Positions 9,129 to 18,329 of a stretch of 32,014 nt of DNA are shown one piece after another. Each line of letters begins with the position of its first letter. Position 1 is the stretch's first letter. The DNA is from an uncultured Bacteroidales bacterium (lineage in GTDB: Bacteria; Bacteroidota; Bacteroidia; Bacteroidales; UBA932). A program made the position numbers and the translations under genes. The notes beneath the pieces are model-generated. The model was not told the origin of the DNA, did no database searches, and saw only the letters and a list, made by a program, of their open reading frames with translations. The stretch lies in assembly GCA_944325495.1 (NCBI GenBank), contig CALVAD010000018.1, positions 1-32,014 on the forward strand, written 5' to 3'.

Positions 9129-11156
9129 ATGGCTGTAAAATATATACCGTACAATCCGGACGTCCTCGAAGGGCAGGCTCTGCTGGACAATTTCACGAGG
9201 TCGAGGCGGATGTTGTATTATCGCGACAGCGACCGCGCGGAAGAACGTATCAGGCGCGGGATGCCGTATTATGAGACCGAGTTGCGCGAGAGGGTCGGGG
9301 AGAACGAGGACGGCAATCTTGTCATCCGAGGAGAATGTCTGTCCGCATGTGCATACTTGAAGGAAAAAGGAATTACAGTCGATTTGGTGTATATCGATCC
9401 GCCTTTCGCCAGCGGAGCCGACTATGCGAAGAAAGTATATCTGCGGCGCAATCCAAAGGTGGCCGATGCAATACGGCAGGCCGAGAATGAGCTGGAAATC
9501 GAAGAACTGAAATCTTTCGAAGAAAAGATGTATGGAGACATCTGGAACAAGGAGAGCTACCTGAACTGGATGTACGAGAATCTGATGGCCATCAAATCCG
9601 TGATGAGCGACACTGCCAGCATCTATGTGCATTTGGACTGGCATATCGGGCATTATGTCAAAATTCTGATGGATGAGATTTTCGGGGAGGACAATTTCAG
9701 GAATGAGATTGTATGGAGAAAATCCAACAGCCACAATGACGGGAACAGGTTCGGGTGCATAACGGAAAGCATCTTTTATTACTCAAAGTCCGAAACAGCC
9801 GTATATAACAGGCAATACTATGATATGGACTCTAAGACATATAATATGGTGGAGCCTGAAACCGGCAGAAGATATAAGTCTGTGTCAATGAACGCAGCCG
9901 GCAGCGGTGAAGGTAGATATTTTGGTGACAACTATCTGTTGCCGCCTCCGGGGACACATTGGCGTTGGTCTCAGGAAAGAATCAATGCGGCGATGGCTTC
10001 CAATCCGCCTAAAATATTCTTCTCCTCAACGGGAGTTCCGCGATATAAGCAATATATGGATGAGATGGAAGGGAATCCGGTACAGAATTTATGGACAGAC
10101 TTTATGGCCATTCCTGCACAGGCTTCTGAACGTGTGGATTACGCCACCCAGAAGCCCGAAGCCCTCTTGGAGCGCATAATCAAGGCGAGCAGCAACGAAG
10201 GTATGCTTGTGGCTGATTTCTTCGGAGGTAGCGGCGTGACAGCCGCCGTGGCCGCCAGGACGGGCCGCCGCTTCATCCATGCAGATGTCAACCTGAACAG
10301 TATCCAGACCGCGCGCGACCGCCTGATTGCGTTGAACGCCGGATTCGACATCCTTGAGGTAAGGGATGGTGTTTCGTTATACCGCAATCCCGTACAGACC
10401 ATGGAGAAACTCAAGACTTTGATTCCCGGCCTGCGGAATGAAGATGCCCTTGATAAGTTCTGGGAGGGAGCGATTGTCGATACGAAGTACGGCCGGACTC
10501 CAGTTTATCTGCCGAATTTGATGGACGGGACGACCCGCGTGCTTGACAAGCCTATGATGAACCGGGTTATACATGAGGCCATGCCGGACCTTCCAGGCGA
10601 CACTAAAAGAGTCATAATCTATTATATTGACATAGACAATCGCGAAGAGCTTGAAAAATTCATCACGGAGCAGAACAATACACTGATGGAGATAGAGCTC
10701 CGGGATCTCAAGCAGGTGCTTGACGATGTGGTGGAAGAAGATTCCGCCGAGTGGAGGGTCTCGGAGACGCATGACGAAATCTTCAGCGGTTGGAGAGTCG
10801 AGATATTGAGTTTCCATAGCGACCGAGTCAACCAGAAGATTGACAAGTTGAATCAGAATAACCTTCTGCAGGCAAAAAACAGAAATGCCAAGGGCAGGGA
10901 ACGGAAGTATTCAGCTGTTGAATTAAGCGAGAATGAGCTTGAGACCATAGAATGGCTGAGTCTGGACTGTACCGAGGCGGATAAGAATGCCGTGTGGCAT
11001 AGCGACAGCGAGATAAAGATAGACAGGTATGGGTATGCTGTCAAGAACGGCAAAAAGACAGAAAATCGCTGGGATGCATGCATTTGCAGCGGACAGAAGC
11101 CTCTCCGTCTCAAAATACGCAATATCTGCGGTGATGAGACCGTGTATATCCTGTAA
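9129..11156 (+). CDS. mod: Type III DNA methyltransferase, Mod subunit
   Basis: A 675-aa site-specific DNA methyltransferase, probably N6-adenine, giving sequence recognition and host protection for the Type III system. The catalytic motif IV appears first as YIDPPFASG (about 90-97), and the S-adenosylmethionine motif I comes later as DFFGGSGVTAA (about 363), an order typical of the beta group to which Type III Mod proteins belong. The roughly 200 residues between are the expected place of the target recognition domain. The C-terminal ~280 residues are of the kind that contact Res. ATG 9129 lies 11 nt after res. No simple-sequence repeat of the sort used for phase variation is visible. Base composition matches res, so the two were probably acquired together. 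Confidence 0.92.
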   Translation: MAVKYIPYNPDVLEGQALLDNFTRSRRMLYYRDSDRAEERIRRGMPYYETELRERVGENEDGNLVIRGECLSACAYLKEKGITVDLVYIDPPFASGADYAKKVYLRRNPKVADAIRQAENELEIEELKSFEEKMYGDIWNKESYLNWMYENLMAIKSVMSDTASIYVHLDWHIGHYVKILMDEIFGEDNFRNEIVWRKSNSHNDGNRFGCITESIFYYSKSETAVYNRQYYDMDSKTYNMVEPETGRRYKSVSMNAAGSGEGRYFGDNYLLPPPGTHWRWSQERINAAMASNPPKIFFSSTGVPRYKQYMDEMEGNPVQNLWTDFMAIPAQASERVDYATQKPEALLERIIKASSNEGMLVADFFGGSGVTAAVAARTGRRFIHADVNLNSIQTARDRLIALNAGFDILEVRDGVSLYRNPVQTMEKLKTLIPGLRNEDALDKFWEGAIVDTKYGRTPVYLPNLMDGTTRVLDKPMMNRVIHEAMPDLPGDTKRVIIYYIDIDNREELEKFITEQNNTLMEIELRDLKQVLDDVVEEDSAEWRVSETHDEIFSGWRVEILSFHSDRVNQKIDKLNQNNLLQAKNRNAKGRERKYSAVELSENELETIEWLSLDCTEADKNAVWHSDSEIKIDRYGYAVKNGKKTENRWDACICSGQKPLRLKIRNICGDETVYIL

Positions 11157-11181
11157 CGAAAAGCAAATGACAAATTTTCCC

Positions 11182-11189
11182 TACCTTTG
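11182..11189 (+). promoter_or_regulatory. -7 promoter element of the suf operon
   Basis: TACCTTTG, an exact TAnnTTTG match identical to the tRNA-Leu(CAA) promoter, sits 9 nt before the sufB ATG. A convincing TTTG 19-21 nt upstream is missing. If used, the start site would be only a few bases from the ATG, giving an almost leaderless message. Confidence 0.45.
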
Positions 11190-11198
11190 CAGTTTGCT

Positions 11199-12647
11199 AT
11201 GGATGATATTATCAGGGAACTTTCGCAGCAGGAATACAAGGACGGCTTCGTCACGGAGGTCGAGCAGGAGTATGTGCCGAAAGGTCTGAACGAAGATATA
11301 ATACGGCTCATCTCGGCGAAGAAGGACGAGCCTCAGTGGCTGCTGGACTTCCGTCTGGACGCCTACCGCAAGTGGCAGAAGATGACGCCTCCGGCATGGG
11401 GCCATCTGAAACTTCCGAAGATAGATTTCCAGGACATCATATATTGGGCCGCGCCCAGACGCGACGAGGACAGGCCGACCGAGATCGACCCCGCGCTGAT
11501 GGAGACTTTCGACAAGCTCGGCATCCCGCTCCACGAGAGGGAGGCGCTCGCCGGAGTGAAGCCGAAAGGCAATGTGGCCGTCGACGCGGTGTTCGATTCC
11601 GTGAGCGTGGCCACGACTTTCCGCAAGACCCTCGCCGAGAAGGGCATAATCTTCTGCTCCTTCTCCGAGGCGGTGCTCGACTACCCGGAGCTGGTGCGCA
11701 AGTACCTCGCGACCGTGGTGCCTCCGGGCGACAATTTCTACGCCGCCCTCAATTCGGCGGTGTTCTCCGACGGTTCCTTCTGCTACATACCCAAGGGCGT
11801 GAAGTGCCCTATGGATCTTTCGAGCTACTTCCGCATCAACGCGCTCGGCACCGGACAGTTCGAGCGCACGCTCATCGTGGCCGACGAGGGTTCGGAACTC
11901 AGCTACATGGAAGGATGCACCGCACCCATGCGCGACGAGCACCAGCTGCATGCCGCCGTGGTGGAGATAATAGTCGAGAAGGACGCGAACGTGAAATACA
12001 GCACCGTGCAGAACTGGTACCCCGGCGACTCCGAGGGCCGCGGAGGCATCCTGAATCTCGTGACCAAGCGCGGCGTCTGCCGGGGCAGCGGCTCCCATCT
12101 GAGCTGGACCCAGGTCGAAACCGGCTCCGCGATCACCTGGAAGTACCCGAGCACCATACTCAAGGGCGACAATTCATCGTCGGAGTTCTACAGCGTCGCG
12201 ATGACCGGACACCGCCAGCAGGCGGACACCGGCACCAAGATGATACATCTCGGACGCAACACCCGCAGCCGCATCGTCTCCAAGGGAATCTCGTCCGGAT
12301 ACAGCGAGAACAGCTACCGCGGTCTGGTCCACATCGCCCCCGGAGCGCAGAACGCCCGCAACTATTCGCAGTGCGACTCGCTGCTCATAGGAAGCAGCTG
12401 CGGCGCGCATACCTTTCCGGTCATAAGGAACCAGAATCCCACGGCCGTCGTGGAACACGAGGCCACGACCTCGAAGATAAGCGATGACCAGCTCTTCTAC
12501 TGCGGGCAGAGAGGCATTTCGCCCGAAGACGCGGCAGGCCTGATAGTCGGCGGCTATGCCAGGGAGGTGCTTGCACGCCTGCCCATGGAGTTCGCCATAG
12601 AGGCGCAGAGACTGCTTTCGGTTTCACTTGAAGGAGCGATAGGATGA
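11199..12647 (+). CDS. sufB: Fe-S cluster assembly scaffold SufB
   Basis: SufB is the scaffold subunit of the SufBCD complex on which Fe-S clusters are built in the cytosol. The 482-aa length is normal. Family features include [66 protein letters not shown] and a C-terminal [18 protein letters not shown] with [22 protein letters not shown] chose ATG 11199 over the in-frame TTG 12 nt upstream, because the TTG falls inside the probable promoter. The stop overlaps the pnuC start as ATGA. The operon has no sufS, sufE or sufA in this window. Confidence 0.97.
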   Translation: MDDIIRELSQQEYKDGFVTEVEQEYVPKGLNEDIIRLISAKKDEPQWLLDFRLDAYRKWQKMTPPAWGHLKLPKIDFQDIIYWAAPRRDEDRPTEIDPALMETFDKLGIPLHEREALAGVKPKGNVAVDAVFDSVSVATTFRKTLAEKGIIFCSFSEAVLDYPELVRKYLATVVPPGDNFYAALNSAVFSDGSFCYIPKGVKCPMDLSSYFRINALGTGQFERTLIVADEGSELSYMEGCTAPMRDEHQLHAAVVEIIVEKDANVKYSTVQNWYPGDSEGRGGILNLVTKRGVCRGSGSHLSWTQVETGSAITWKYPSTILKGDNSSSEFYSVAMTGHRQQADTGTKMIHLGRNTRSRIVSKGISSGYSENSYRGLVHIAPGAQNARNYSQCDSLLIGSSCGAHTFPVIRNQNPTAVVEHEATTSKISDDQLFYCGQRGISPEDAAGLIVGGYAREVLARLPMEFAIEAQRLLSVSLEGAIG

Positions 12648-13228
12648 CCTGGGTTGAGATAATATCGGCTGTTCTCGGACTTTCGTGCGTGTTCCTCGCG
12701 GGACGCAACTCGAAGTACAACTTCTATGTGGGATATGTCTACAACGCATTCCTCTTCGTGCTGTTTCTGCATCAGCATCTCTATTCGGCGATGATACTCC
12801 AGCCCATATCCTTGGCGATCAACGCCTACGGCCACTGGCGCTGGACGCACCCCAAGGAGGACGAGCGCAGCGTGGCCGACAGCGGCAGGCTGAAGGTGGG
12901 CAACATACCCCCGCATCACCTGGCCCTCTATGTGCTGGCCGTGCTCGGCGCCGCCGTCGCCTGGGCCTTAGTGCTGAAATTCGTGTTCGACGACCCCACG
13001 AACCCCTGTCTCGACTCCCTGATGCTGATGCTCACGCTCTGTGCGCAGTACCTTAGCGCCCGCAAGTATTGGGAGTGCTGGATAGTCTGGCTGCTGGTCA
13101 ATGTCGGCAACGCCACGCTCTATATACTCTCGGGCCTCTACATCATGCCCGTGGTGAGCGCGCTTTATATAGCCAACGGCGTCTGGTCGCTGGTTTCATG
13201 GAGAAAAATGTACAAGAACAATGAGTAA
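12644..13228 (+). CDS. pnuC: PnuC-family vitamin/nucleoside transporter
   Basis: A 194-aa integral membrane protein with about six to seven hydrophobic segments and PnuC-like features: [20 protein letters not shown] near the N-terminus, YGHWRW near residue 65 and a C-terminal [17 protein letters not shown]. PnuC proteins import nicotinamide riboside by facilitated diffusion, while close relatives carry thiamine or riboflavin, so the substrate is not certain. The gene starts in the sufB stop (ATGA) and its end overlaps sufC by 8 nt, so it is embedded in the Suf operon with translational coupling on both sides. Confidence 0.85.
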   Translation: MTWVEIISAVLGLSCVFLAGRNSKYNFYVGYVYNAFLFVLFLHQHLYSAMILQPISLAINAYGHWRWTHPKEDERSVADSGRLKVGNIPPHHLALYVLAVLGAAVAWALVLKFVFDDPTNPCLDSLMLMLTLCAQYLSARKYWECWIVWLLVNVGNATLYILSGLYIMPVVSALYIANGVWSLVSWRKMYKNNE

Positions 13229-13973
13229 GATACTGCTTGAAATAAAGAACCTGCATGCCGGGGTCGAGGGCAAGGAGATCCTGAAAGGCATAGATCTCAC
13301 CATCCGCGAAGGCGAGGTGCATGCCGTCATGGGCCCCAACGGAGCCGGAAAGAGCACTCTCGGAGGCGTGCTCGCCGGCCGTCCGGGATATGAGGTCTCG
13401 CAGGGAAGCGTCGTCTTCGACGGACAGGACCTGCTGGCGATGAGCCCGGAGGAGCGTTCATGGGCCGGCGTGTTCCTGAGCTTCCAGTATCCCGTGGAGA
13501 TTCCCGGGGTCAGCATAACCAATTTCATGAAGGCCGCGGTCAACGCGAAGCGCAAGGCGCACGGGCTGCCTGAAATAAAGCCGGCCGAATTCCTGAAACT
13601 GCTTAAGGAAAAGATGGCCCTGGTGGGCATGAAGGGCGAATTTGCGAAGCGTGAGGTCAATGTGGGATTCTCAGGCGGCGAGAAGAAGCGCAACGAGATA
13701 TTCCAGATGGCCATGCTGGAGCCGAAGTTCAGCATACTCGACGAGACCGATTCGGGTCTCGACGTGGACGCCCTCAAGATAGTGGCCGACGGCGTCGGGG
13801 CGCTGCGCACGCCGCAGACCTCGGCTATCGTGATAACGCATTACCGCAAGCTGCTGGACTACATAGTCCCCGACGTCGTGCATGTGCTCAAGGACGGACG
13901 CATTGTCGAGACTGCGGGCAAGGAGCTTGCCGACAGGATAGAGAACGAAGGATACGAGAGTCTGAATGGATAA
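13221..13973 (+). CDS. sufC: Fe-S cluster assembly ATPase SufC
   Basis: SufC is the ABC-type ATPase that drives conformational change in SufBCD. The 250-aa protein has Walker A GPNGAGKSTLGG (about 36-47), the Q-loop SFQYPVEIPGVS, the signature FSGGEKKRNEI (about 150), Walker B FSILDETDSGLDVDAL and a switch His in ITHYRKLLDYI. The variant LDETDSGLD (rather than LDEPxxGLD) is the SufC hallmark. It overlaps pnuC by 8 nt and sufD by 8 nt. Confidence 0.97.
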   Translation: MSKILLEIKNLHAGVEGKEILKGIDLTIREGEVHAVMGPNGAGKSTLGGVLAGRPGYEVSQGSVVFDGQDLLAMSPEERSWAGVFLSFQYPVEIPGVSITNFMKAAVNAKRKAHGLPEIKPAEFLKLLKEKMALVGMKGEFAKREVNVGFSGGEKKRNEIFQMAMLEPKFSILDETDSGLDVDALKIVADGVGALRTPQTSAIVITHYRKLLDYIVPDVVHVLKDGRIVETAGKELADRIENEGYESLNG

Positions 13974-14559
13974 GGTTTATGTGATAGGGCGGGACGCGAT
14001 ACCGCAGTTCCTGCGGTTGGAGGCCGGTGAGCAGCTCCGGATGACCTTCGTGGCGCTTCCCGGCACGACTGCCCGGCTCGCGCTCGAGGTGGAGATCGCC
14101 GGACCGGGCTGCGATGTGGACATAGCGGGCGCTTATGTCTGCTCCGGCAGCGACGACCTCCGTATGAACCTGCTCGTCAGGCACAGTGTCGGCGGCAGCA
14201 CTTCCAGACAGCTGTTCAAGGGGCTTGCCGGCGGCGAGGCCCGCGTGGAGTTCGACGGCCTGATTTACATAGCTCCGGGCGCGCAGAAGACCGAGGCCCA
14301 TCAGGAGAGCCACAGCATTCTTCTGTCGCCTTCCGCAAAGGTGGAGGCACGTCCTCAGCTGGAAATATACGCCGACGACGTGATATGCTCGCACGGCTGC
14401 ACCTCCGGTTTCCTGAACGCCGAGGAGGAATTCTACATGCGTTCGCGCGGCATACCCGAGGAGGTGGCCAGGCGGCTCCAGAAGCTTGCGTTCCTCGCTC
14501 CCGTGATGCGGCGGCTGCCTGAAGACCTTAGCCTGGAATTGTATGAAAGCATATCCTAA
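13966..14559 (+). CDS. sufD: SufD-like protein, short (core domain only)
   Basis: A 197-aa member of the SufB/SufD family. SufD proteins are usually about 400-450 aa; here the N-terminal helical region and part of the beta-helix are absent. The conserved C-terminal core is present: APGAQKTEAHQESHSILLS, then EIYADDVICSHGCTSG (with the CSH motif whose His is implicated in Fe-S assembly) and EEEFYMRSRGIPEEVARR. No frameshift or leftover upstream coding is visible: the ATG overlaps the sufC stop by 8 nt, so this looks like a stable minimal form rather than a broken gene. It overlaps ispE by 17 nt. Confidence 0.88.
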   Translation: MDKVYVIGRDAIPQFLRLEAGEQLRMTFVALPGTTARLALEVEIAGPGCDVDIAGAYVCSGSDDLRMNLLVRHSVGGSTSRQLFKGLAGGEARVEFDGLIYIAPGAQKTEAHQESHSILLSPSAKVEARPQLEIYADDVICSHGCTSGFLNAEEEFYMRSRGIPEEVARRLQKLAFLAPVMRRLPEDLSLELYESIS

Positions 14560-15310
14560 CGTCAAGATCAATCTCGGCTTGAGCATACTCAGGAGGCGTC
14601 CCGACGGATTTCACGACATCGAGACGCTTTTCGTGCCGTACCACGGCCTGCGGGACGAGCTGGAGATACTGGTCTCGGATGCTCCGGAGGACAGGATATA
14701 TCTTGAAGGAGGAGACTGGGATGCGCGTACCGATCTGAGTTTCAGGGCGGTGCGGATGCTCAGGGAGGATTTCGACTTTCCCGCGGTGGACATACGGCTC
14801 GTCAAGCATGTCCCTGCCGGTGCGGGGCTGGGAGGCGGTTCTGCCGATGCGGCTTTCGCTCTGCGCATCGTCAACGACATGTTCGCTCTCGGGCTGGATG
14901 ACGAAGCGCTTGCCTGCTATGCCTCAAGGCTCGGCTCCGACTGCGCTTTCTTCGTGTACGACAGGCCGATGTTCGGCGAAGGCCGCGGTGAGATCCTGTC
15001 GGAATGCGACATCGATCTGGAGGATTTCAGAATAGAGCTCCGTATCCCGGAAGGTGTGCATGTCAGCACCCGGGATGCCTATTCGAAGGTGGTTCCGCGG
15101 GAATATTCCCCCGGGCGCATGCCGCTGCGCGAGGCGCTGTCGCTTCCGGTCGAACGCTGGAAGGATGTCATGGTGAACGATTTCGAGCCCTCGGTGTTCG
15201 CCGCGTGGCCGCAGGTCGGGGAGGAGAAGAGGCGGCTCTATGACGAAGGCGCCGTCTATGCGTCCATGTCCGGTTCGGGGTCCGCGGTTTTCGGAATATT
15301 CAGAAAATAG
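14543..15310 (+). CDS. ispE: 4-diphosphocytidyl-2-C-methyl-D-erythritol kinase
   Basis: IspE phosphorylates CDP-ME in the non-mevalonate (MEP) isoprenoid pathway. The 255-aa protein, a little shorter than usual, shows the GHMP kinase pattern: the N-terminal PNVKINLGLSILRRRPDGFH, the ATP loop PAGAGLGGGSADAA (about 91-104), the catalytic Asp in LGSDCAFFV and the C-terminal SMSGSGSAVFG. The pathway's last enzymes IspG and IspH are Fe-S proteins, which gives a functional reason for its place directly after sufD. The start overlaps the sufD stop by 17 nt. Confidence 0.94.
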   Translation: MKAYPNVKINLGLSILRRRPDGFHDIETLFVPYHGLRDELEILVSDAPEDRIYLEGGDWDARTDLSFRAVRMLREDFDFPAVDIRLVKHVPAGAGLGGGSADAAFALRIVNDMFALGLDDEALACYASRLGSDCAFFVYDRPMFGEGRGEILSECDIDLEDFRIELRIPEGVHVSTRDAYSKVVPREYSPGRMPLREALSLPVERWKDVMVNDFEPSVFAAWPQVGEEKRRLYDEGAVYASMSGSGSAVFGIFRK

Positions 15311-15320
15311 GTTTACGGGG

Positions 15321-17657
15321 ATGGAGACTGACAGGAACATGAAGAACGGGAGGCGCGTGGCTCGCAATGCCGCGATGCTGTATTGCCGTATGTTCCTGCT
15401 GATGTTCATCGGCCTGTTCACCTCCCGCGTCGTGCTGCGGGAGCTTGGAGTGGAGGATTACGGAATATGGAACGCCGTCGGGGGCGTGGTGACCATGTTC
15501 ACCTTTGTTACCACGGCGATTTCATCGGCCATCAGTCGTTACCTTGCATACGAGCTCGGCCGCTCGGACAGGGAAAAGCTCCGCAGGGTGTTTTCGACCG
15601 GTCTCATGGTGCAGCTGCTGCTTTGTCTGGTGCTGGCGGTGCTCGTCGAGACCGTGGGGCTCTGGATGGTGGACGCGAAGATGGTGATACCGGAGCCGCG
15701 TGCCGGAGCCGCGCGCTTCGTGCTGCACTGCTCCCTCGGCGTATTGGTGCTGAACATGCTCTCGGTCCCGTTCAATGCGGCCATCATCGCTCATGAGCGC
15801 ATGTCGGCGTTCGCCTATATCAGCGTCGGCGAGGCGCTGCTCAAACTGCTGACAGCCGTGCTGCTCGGCGTCTCGGCGTTCGACAAGCTGGAGACCTATG
15901 CTCTGCTGATGCTCGCGGTGGCGCTGCTGGTACGCGTGACCTACGGAATCTACTGCCGCAGGAATTTCGAGGAATGCGGCGCCCGTCCGAAGTTCGACCG
16001 GCCGCTGTTCAGGGAGATGGCGGGTTTCGCGGGCTGGAATTTCCTGGGTTCCGGCACCAATGTGCTCAATGTTCAAGGCTCCAATCTGCTGGTGAACTTG
16101 TTCTTCGGCGTCGCCGTCAATGCGGCGAGAGGCGTGGCCGCGCAGGTGGAGCTGGTGGTCAAGCAGTTCGCGACGAATTTCCTTACCGCGCTCAACCCGC
16201 AGATCACCAAGTCCTGGGCCGCCGGCGACAGGGAATATTGCTGGAGTCTGGTGGCCAAGGGGGCGAAATTCGCATATCTTGCGATTCTGCTCTTCCTGCT
16301 GCCCGTGGTGCTGGAGGCCGACATGCTGCTGCGCCTTTGGCTCGTCGACGTGCCTGACGGGGCCGTGCTTTTTGTGAGGCTGACGATGCTTGCGCTGCTT
16401 GTGGACATGACCGGCAATCCTCTGCTGACTCTCCAGCTTGCGACGGGAAAGGTCAGGCGGTATTATCTTCTGACGGGTTTGCTCTCGCTGCTGTGCCTGC
16501 CGGCGGTGTGGCTGGCCTTCCGTCTGGGTGCAGGTGCGGAGTGGGCGTATGTCTGCCTTACGGCCGTGTATCTTGCGGTGCTCGCGCTGCGGCTGGAGTT
16601 CGCCCGCAGGGATGCCGGTTTCCCGGTCGGACGCTTCCTGCGGGAGGTGATGCTGAGGCTGATAGTCCTGACCGCGTTGTCATCCGTCCTGCCCCTGCTT
16701 GTCAGGGTGCTGATGGCGGAGGGGGCGTTGCGTCTGGTCCTCGTGTGCGGGCTGTCGTGGATTTCCGTCGCGGTCTGCGCTTTCGGTTTCGTGCTGACTC
16801 CCGGGGAGAGGGTTCTGCTGCTGCGCAAGCCGCAGCCGTGGATGCCTGACAGGCTGTATCTCGAGCTGATGTACTGGCGGACTTTCGGCCGGGTGCCCGA
16901 TCTCGGGAATCCGCTCAGATATACGGAAAAGTTGCAGTGGCTGAAGCTCCATGACCGCAATCCTCTGTATCACAAGCTCGTGGACAAGGCGGCCGTCAAG
17001 CCGTATGTCGCCGCAATCATCGGAGAGGAGCATATGGTGCCGACGCTCGGAGTCTGGGACTCGCCTGCGGAGATAGACTGGGACGCACTGCCGGACCGCT
17101 TCGTGCTCAAGTGCACGCATGACAGCGGAAGCACGATAATCTGCCGGGACAAGGCTTCGTTCGACAGGGATGCGGCGTGCCGGAGGCTGATCGCGGGTTT
17201 GCGGAAAGACTATTACAAGCCTATGCGGGAGTGGGCGTACAAAGGGGTGAAGCCGAGGGTCATCGCCGAGCGGTATCTGGAGGGGGAGATCAATGACTAC
17301 AAGTTCTTCTGCTTTGGGGGTGTGCCGGGATTCTTGTATGTGGCCAGCGACCGTTTCAATGCGGACGAGGAGACGAAATTTGACTTCTTTGACATGGAAT
17401 GGAACCATCTGGACATCCGTAACGGACATCCGAACGCCGCCGTGCCGCCGGAGAGACCGGCCTGCTTCGAGGAGATGAAGCGTCTGGCGGCGGAACTTTC
17501 GAAGGGTATCCCGCAGGTGCGGGTGGATTTCTACGAAGTGGACGGTAAAGCGCTGTTCGGAGAATACACTTTCTATCATATGGGCGGTTTCGTGCCTTTC
17601 GACCCCGACAGCGCGGATTTCATGATGGGCGAAATGTTCAAGCTCCCAGGAAAATGA
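15321..17657 (+). CDS. Fusion of a polysaccharide flippase and a TupA-like ATP-grasp protein
   Basis: A 778-aa protein with two parts. Residues 1 to ~500 form about twelve to fourteen hydrophobic segments of the Wzx/MATE-like polysaccharide export family, opening with SRVVLRELGVEDYGIWNAVG and ISSAISRYLAYELG. Such flippases move lipid-linked sugar units across the inner membrane. Residues ~512-778 match the TupA-like ATP-grasp glycosyltransferase family: RYTEKLQWLKLHDRNPLYHK, LVDKAAVKPYV, LPDRFVLKCTHDSGSTIICRDK, PRVIAERYLEG, INDYKFFCFGG and VRVDFYEVDGK. The two are normally separate genes. ATG 15321 lies 10 nt after ispE; the open frame upstream overlaps ispE and is not used. It overlaps the next glycosyltransferase by ATGA. 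Function is inferred: surface glycan assembly. Confidence 0.9.
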   Translation: METDRNMKNGRRVARNAAMLYCRMFLLMFIGLFTSRVVLRELGVEDYGIWNAVGGVVTMFTFVTTAISSAISRYLAYELGRSDREKLRRVFSTGLMVQLLLCLVLAVLVETVGLWMVDAKMVIPEPRAGAARFVLHCSLGVLVLNMLSVPFNAAIIAHERMSAFAYISVGEALLKLLTAVLLGVSAFDKLETYALLMLAVALLVRVTYGIYCRRNFEECGARPKFDRPLFREMAGFAGWNFLGSGTNVLNVQGSNLLVNLFFGVAVNAARGVAAQVELVVKQFATNFLTALNPQITKSWAAGDREYCWSLVAKGAKFAYLAILLFLLPVVLEADMLLRLWLVDVPDGAVLFVRLTMLALLVDMTGNPLLTLQLATGKVRRYYLLTGLLSLLCLPAVWLAFRLGAGAEWAYVCLTAVYLAVLALRLEFARRDAGFPVGRFLREVMLRLIVLTALSSVLPLLVRVLMAEGALRLVLVCGLSWISVAVCAFGFVLTPGERVLLLRKPQPWMPDRLYLELMYWRTFGRVPDLGNPLRYTEKLQWLKLHDRNPLYHKLVDKAAVKPYVAAIIGEEHMVPTLGVWDSPAEIDWDALPDRFVLKCTHDSGSTIICRDKASFDRDAACRRLIAGLRKDYYKPMREWAYKGVKPRVIAERYLEGEINDYKFFCFGGVPGFLYVASDRFNADEETKFDFFDMEWNHLDIRNGHPNAAVPPERPACFEEMKRLAAELSKGIPQVRVDFYEVDGKALFGEYTFYHMGGFVPFDPDSADFMMGEMFKLPGK

Positions 17658-18328
17658 AGAAATGCGTGATATATACCTGCATCATCGGCTCGTATGACGA
17701 GCTGCAGCAGCCTGCGGTCATTGATCCGGACTTCGATTTCGTGTGCTTCGTCGGCAAGGGGGAGAAGCCGGCTGACAGGGTCGGGGTCTGGGAGATACGC
17801 GAGTTCGACTGCGGTCTGGATGATCCGCGGCTGGTGTCGCGCTATCCCAAGATGCACCCGCATGTGCTGCTTCCGGAGTACGAGGCGAGCGTGTGGATAG
17901 ACGGCAATGTCCGCATCATGGACGGGACGATCTATGAGGCGGCGCGGGCCAGGATGGCGGACGGGTCGGTCTATGCCGGGGTGCGCCATCCCAGCAGGGA
18001 TTGTCTGTATGCCGAGGCGTGGATGTGCCTCAAGATGGGGCGGCTGAGTGTCATCGAGTATCTGCGTGCCTGCGCTTTTCTGGTTCTGCATGGGCAGAGG
18101 CGGCACGGGGGCCTTCTTGAGAACAACCTGATCTTCCGCCGCCATCTGGACTCGTCTGTGGTGCGTCTTGATGAGCTCTGGTGGTCAATGCTTTTCCGTG
18201 TCGCCCGGCGCGATCAGCTCTCTTTCCCCTGGTGCCTCCGTGAATGCGGCGTGCCCTTCACGTCCTTCCTCCCGGACGGCCTGAACACCCGCAACGACCC
18301 CGGCTTCCGCTATATGCTGCATAAATGA
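17654..18328 (+). CDS. DUF616-type glycosyltransferase-like protein
   Basis: A 224-aa soluble protein resembling the DUF616/TOD1 family of putative glycosyltransferases. It begins VIYTCIIGSYDELQQP and has DFDFVCFVGKG, SRYPKMHPHVLLPEYEASVW and IDGNVRIMDG (a DxN/DGN-type sugar-nucleotide site), then RHPSRDCLYAEAWMCLK. The start overlaps the flippase-TupA stop as ATGA, so it is probably the last gene of the surface-glycan end of the suf-ispE operon. A 16-bp inverted repeat begins one base after the stop codon. The family call is good; the acceptor and sugar are unknown. Confidence 0.82.
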   Translation: MKKCVIYTCIIGSYDELQQPAVIDPDFDFVCFVGKGEKPADRVGVWEIREFDCGLDDPRLVSRYPKMHPHVLLPEYEASVWIDGNVRIMDGTIYEAARARMADGSVYAGVRHPSRDCLYAEAWMCLKMGRLSVIEYLRACAFLVLHGQRRHGGLLENNLIFRRHLDSSVVRLDELWWSMLFRVARRDQLSFPWCLRECGVPFTSFLPDGLNTRNDPGFRYMLHK

Positions 18329-18329
18329 A

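Noticed and set aside
11181-12098. 305-codon minus-strand frame opposite sufB
   Set aside because: It is antisense to a highly conserved gene, His/Ala/Arg-rich and without family features; a shadow.
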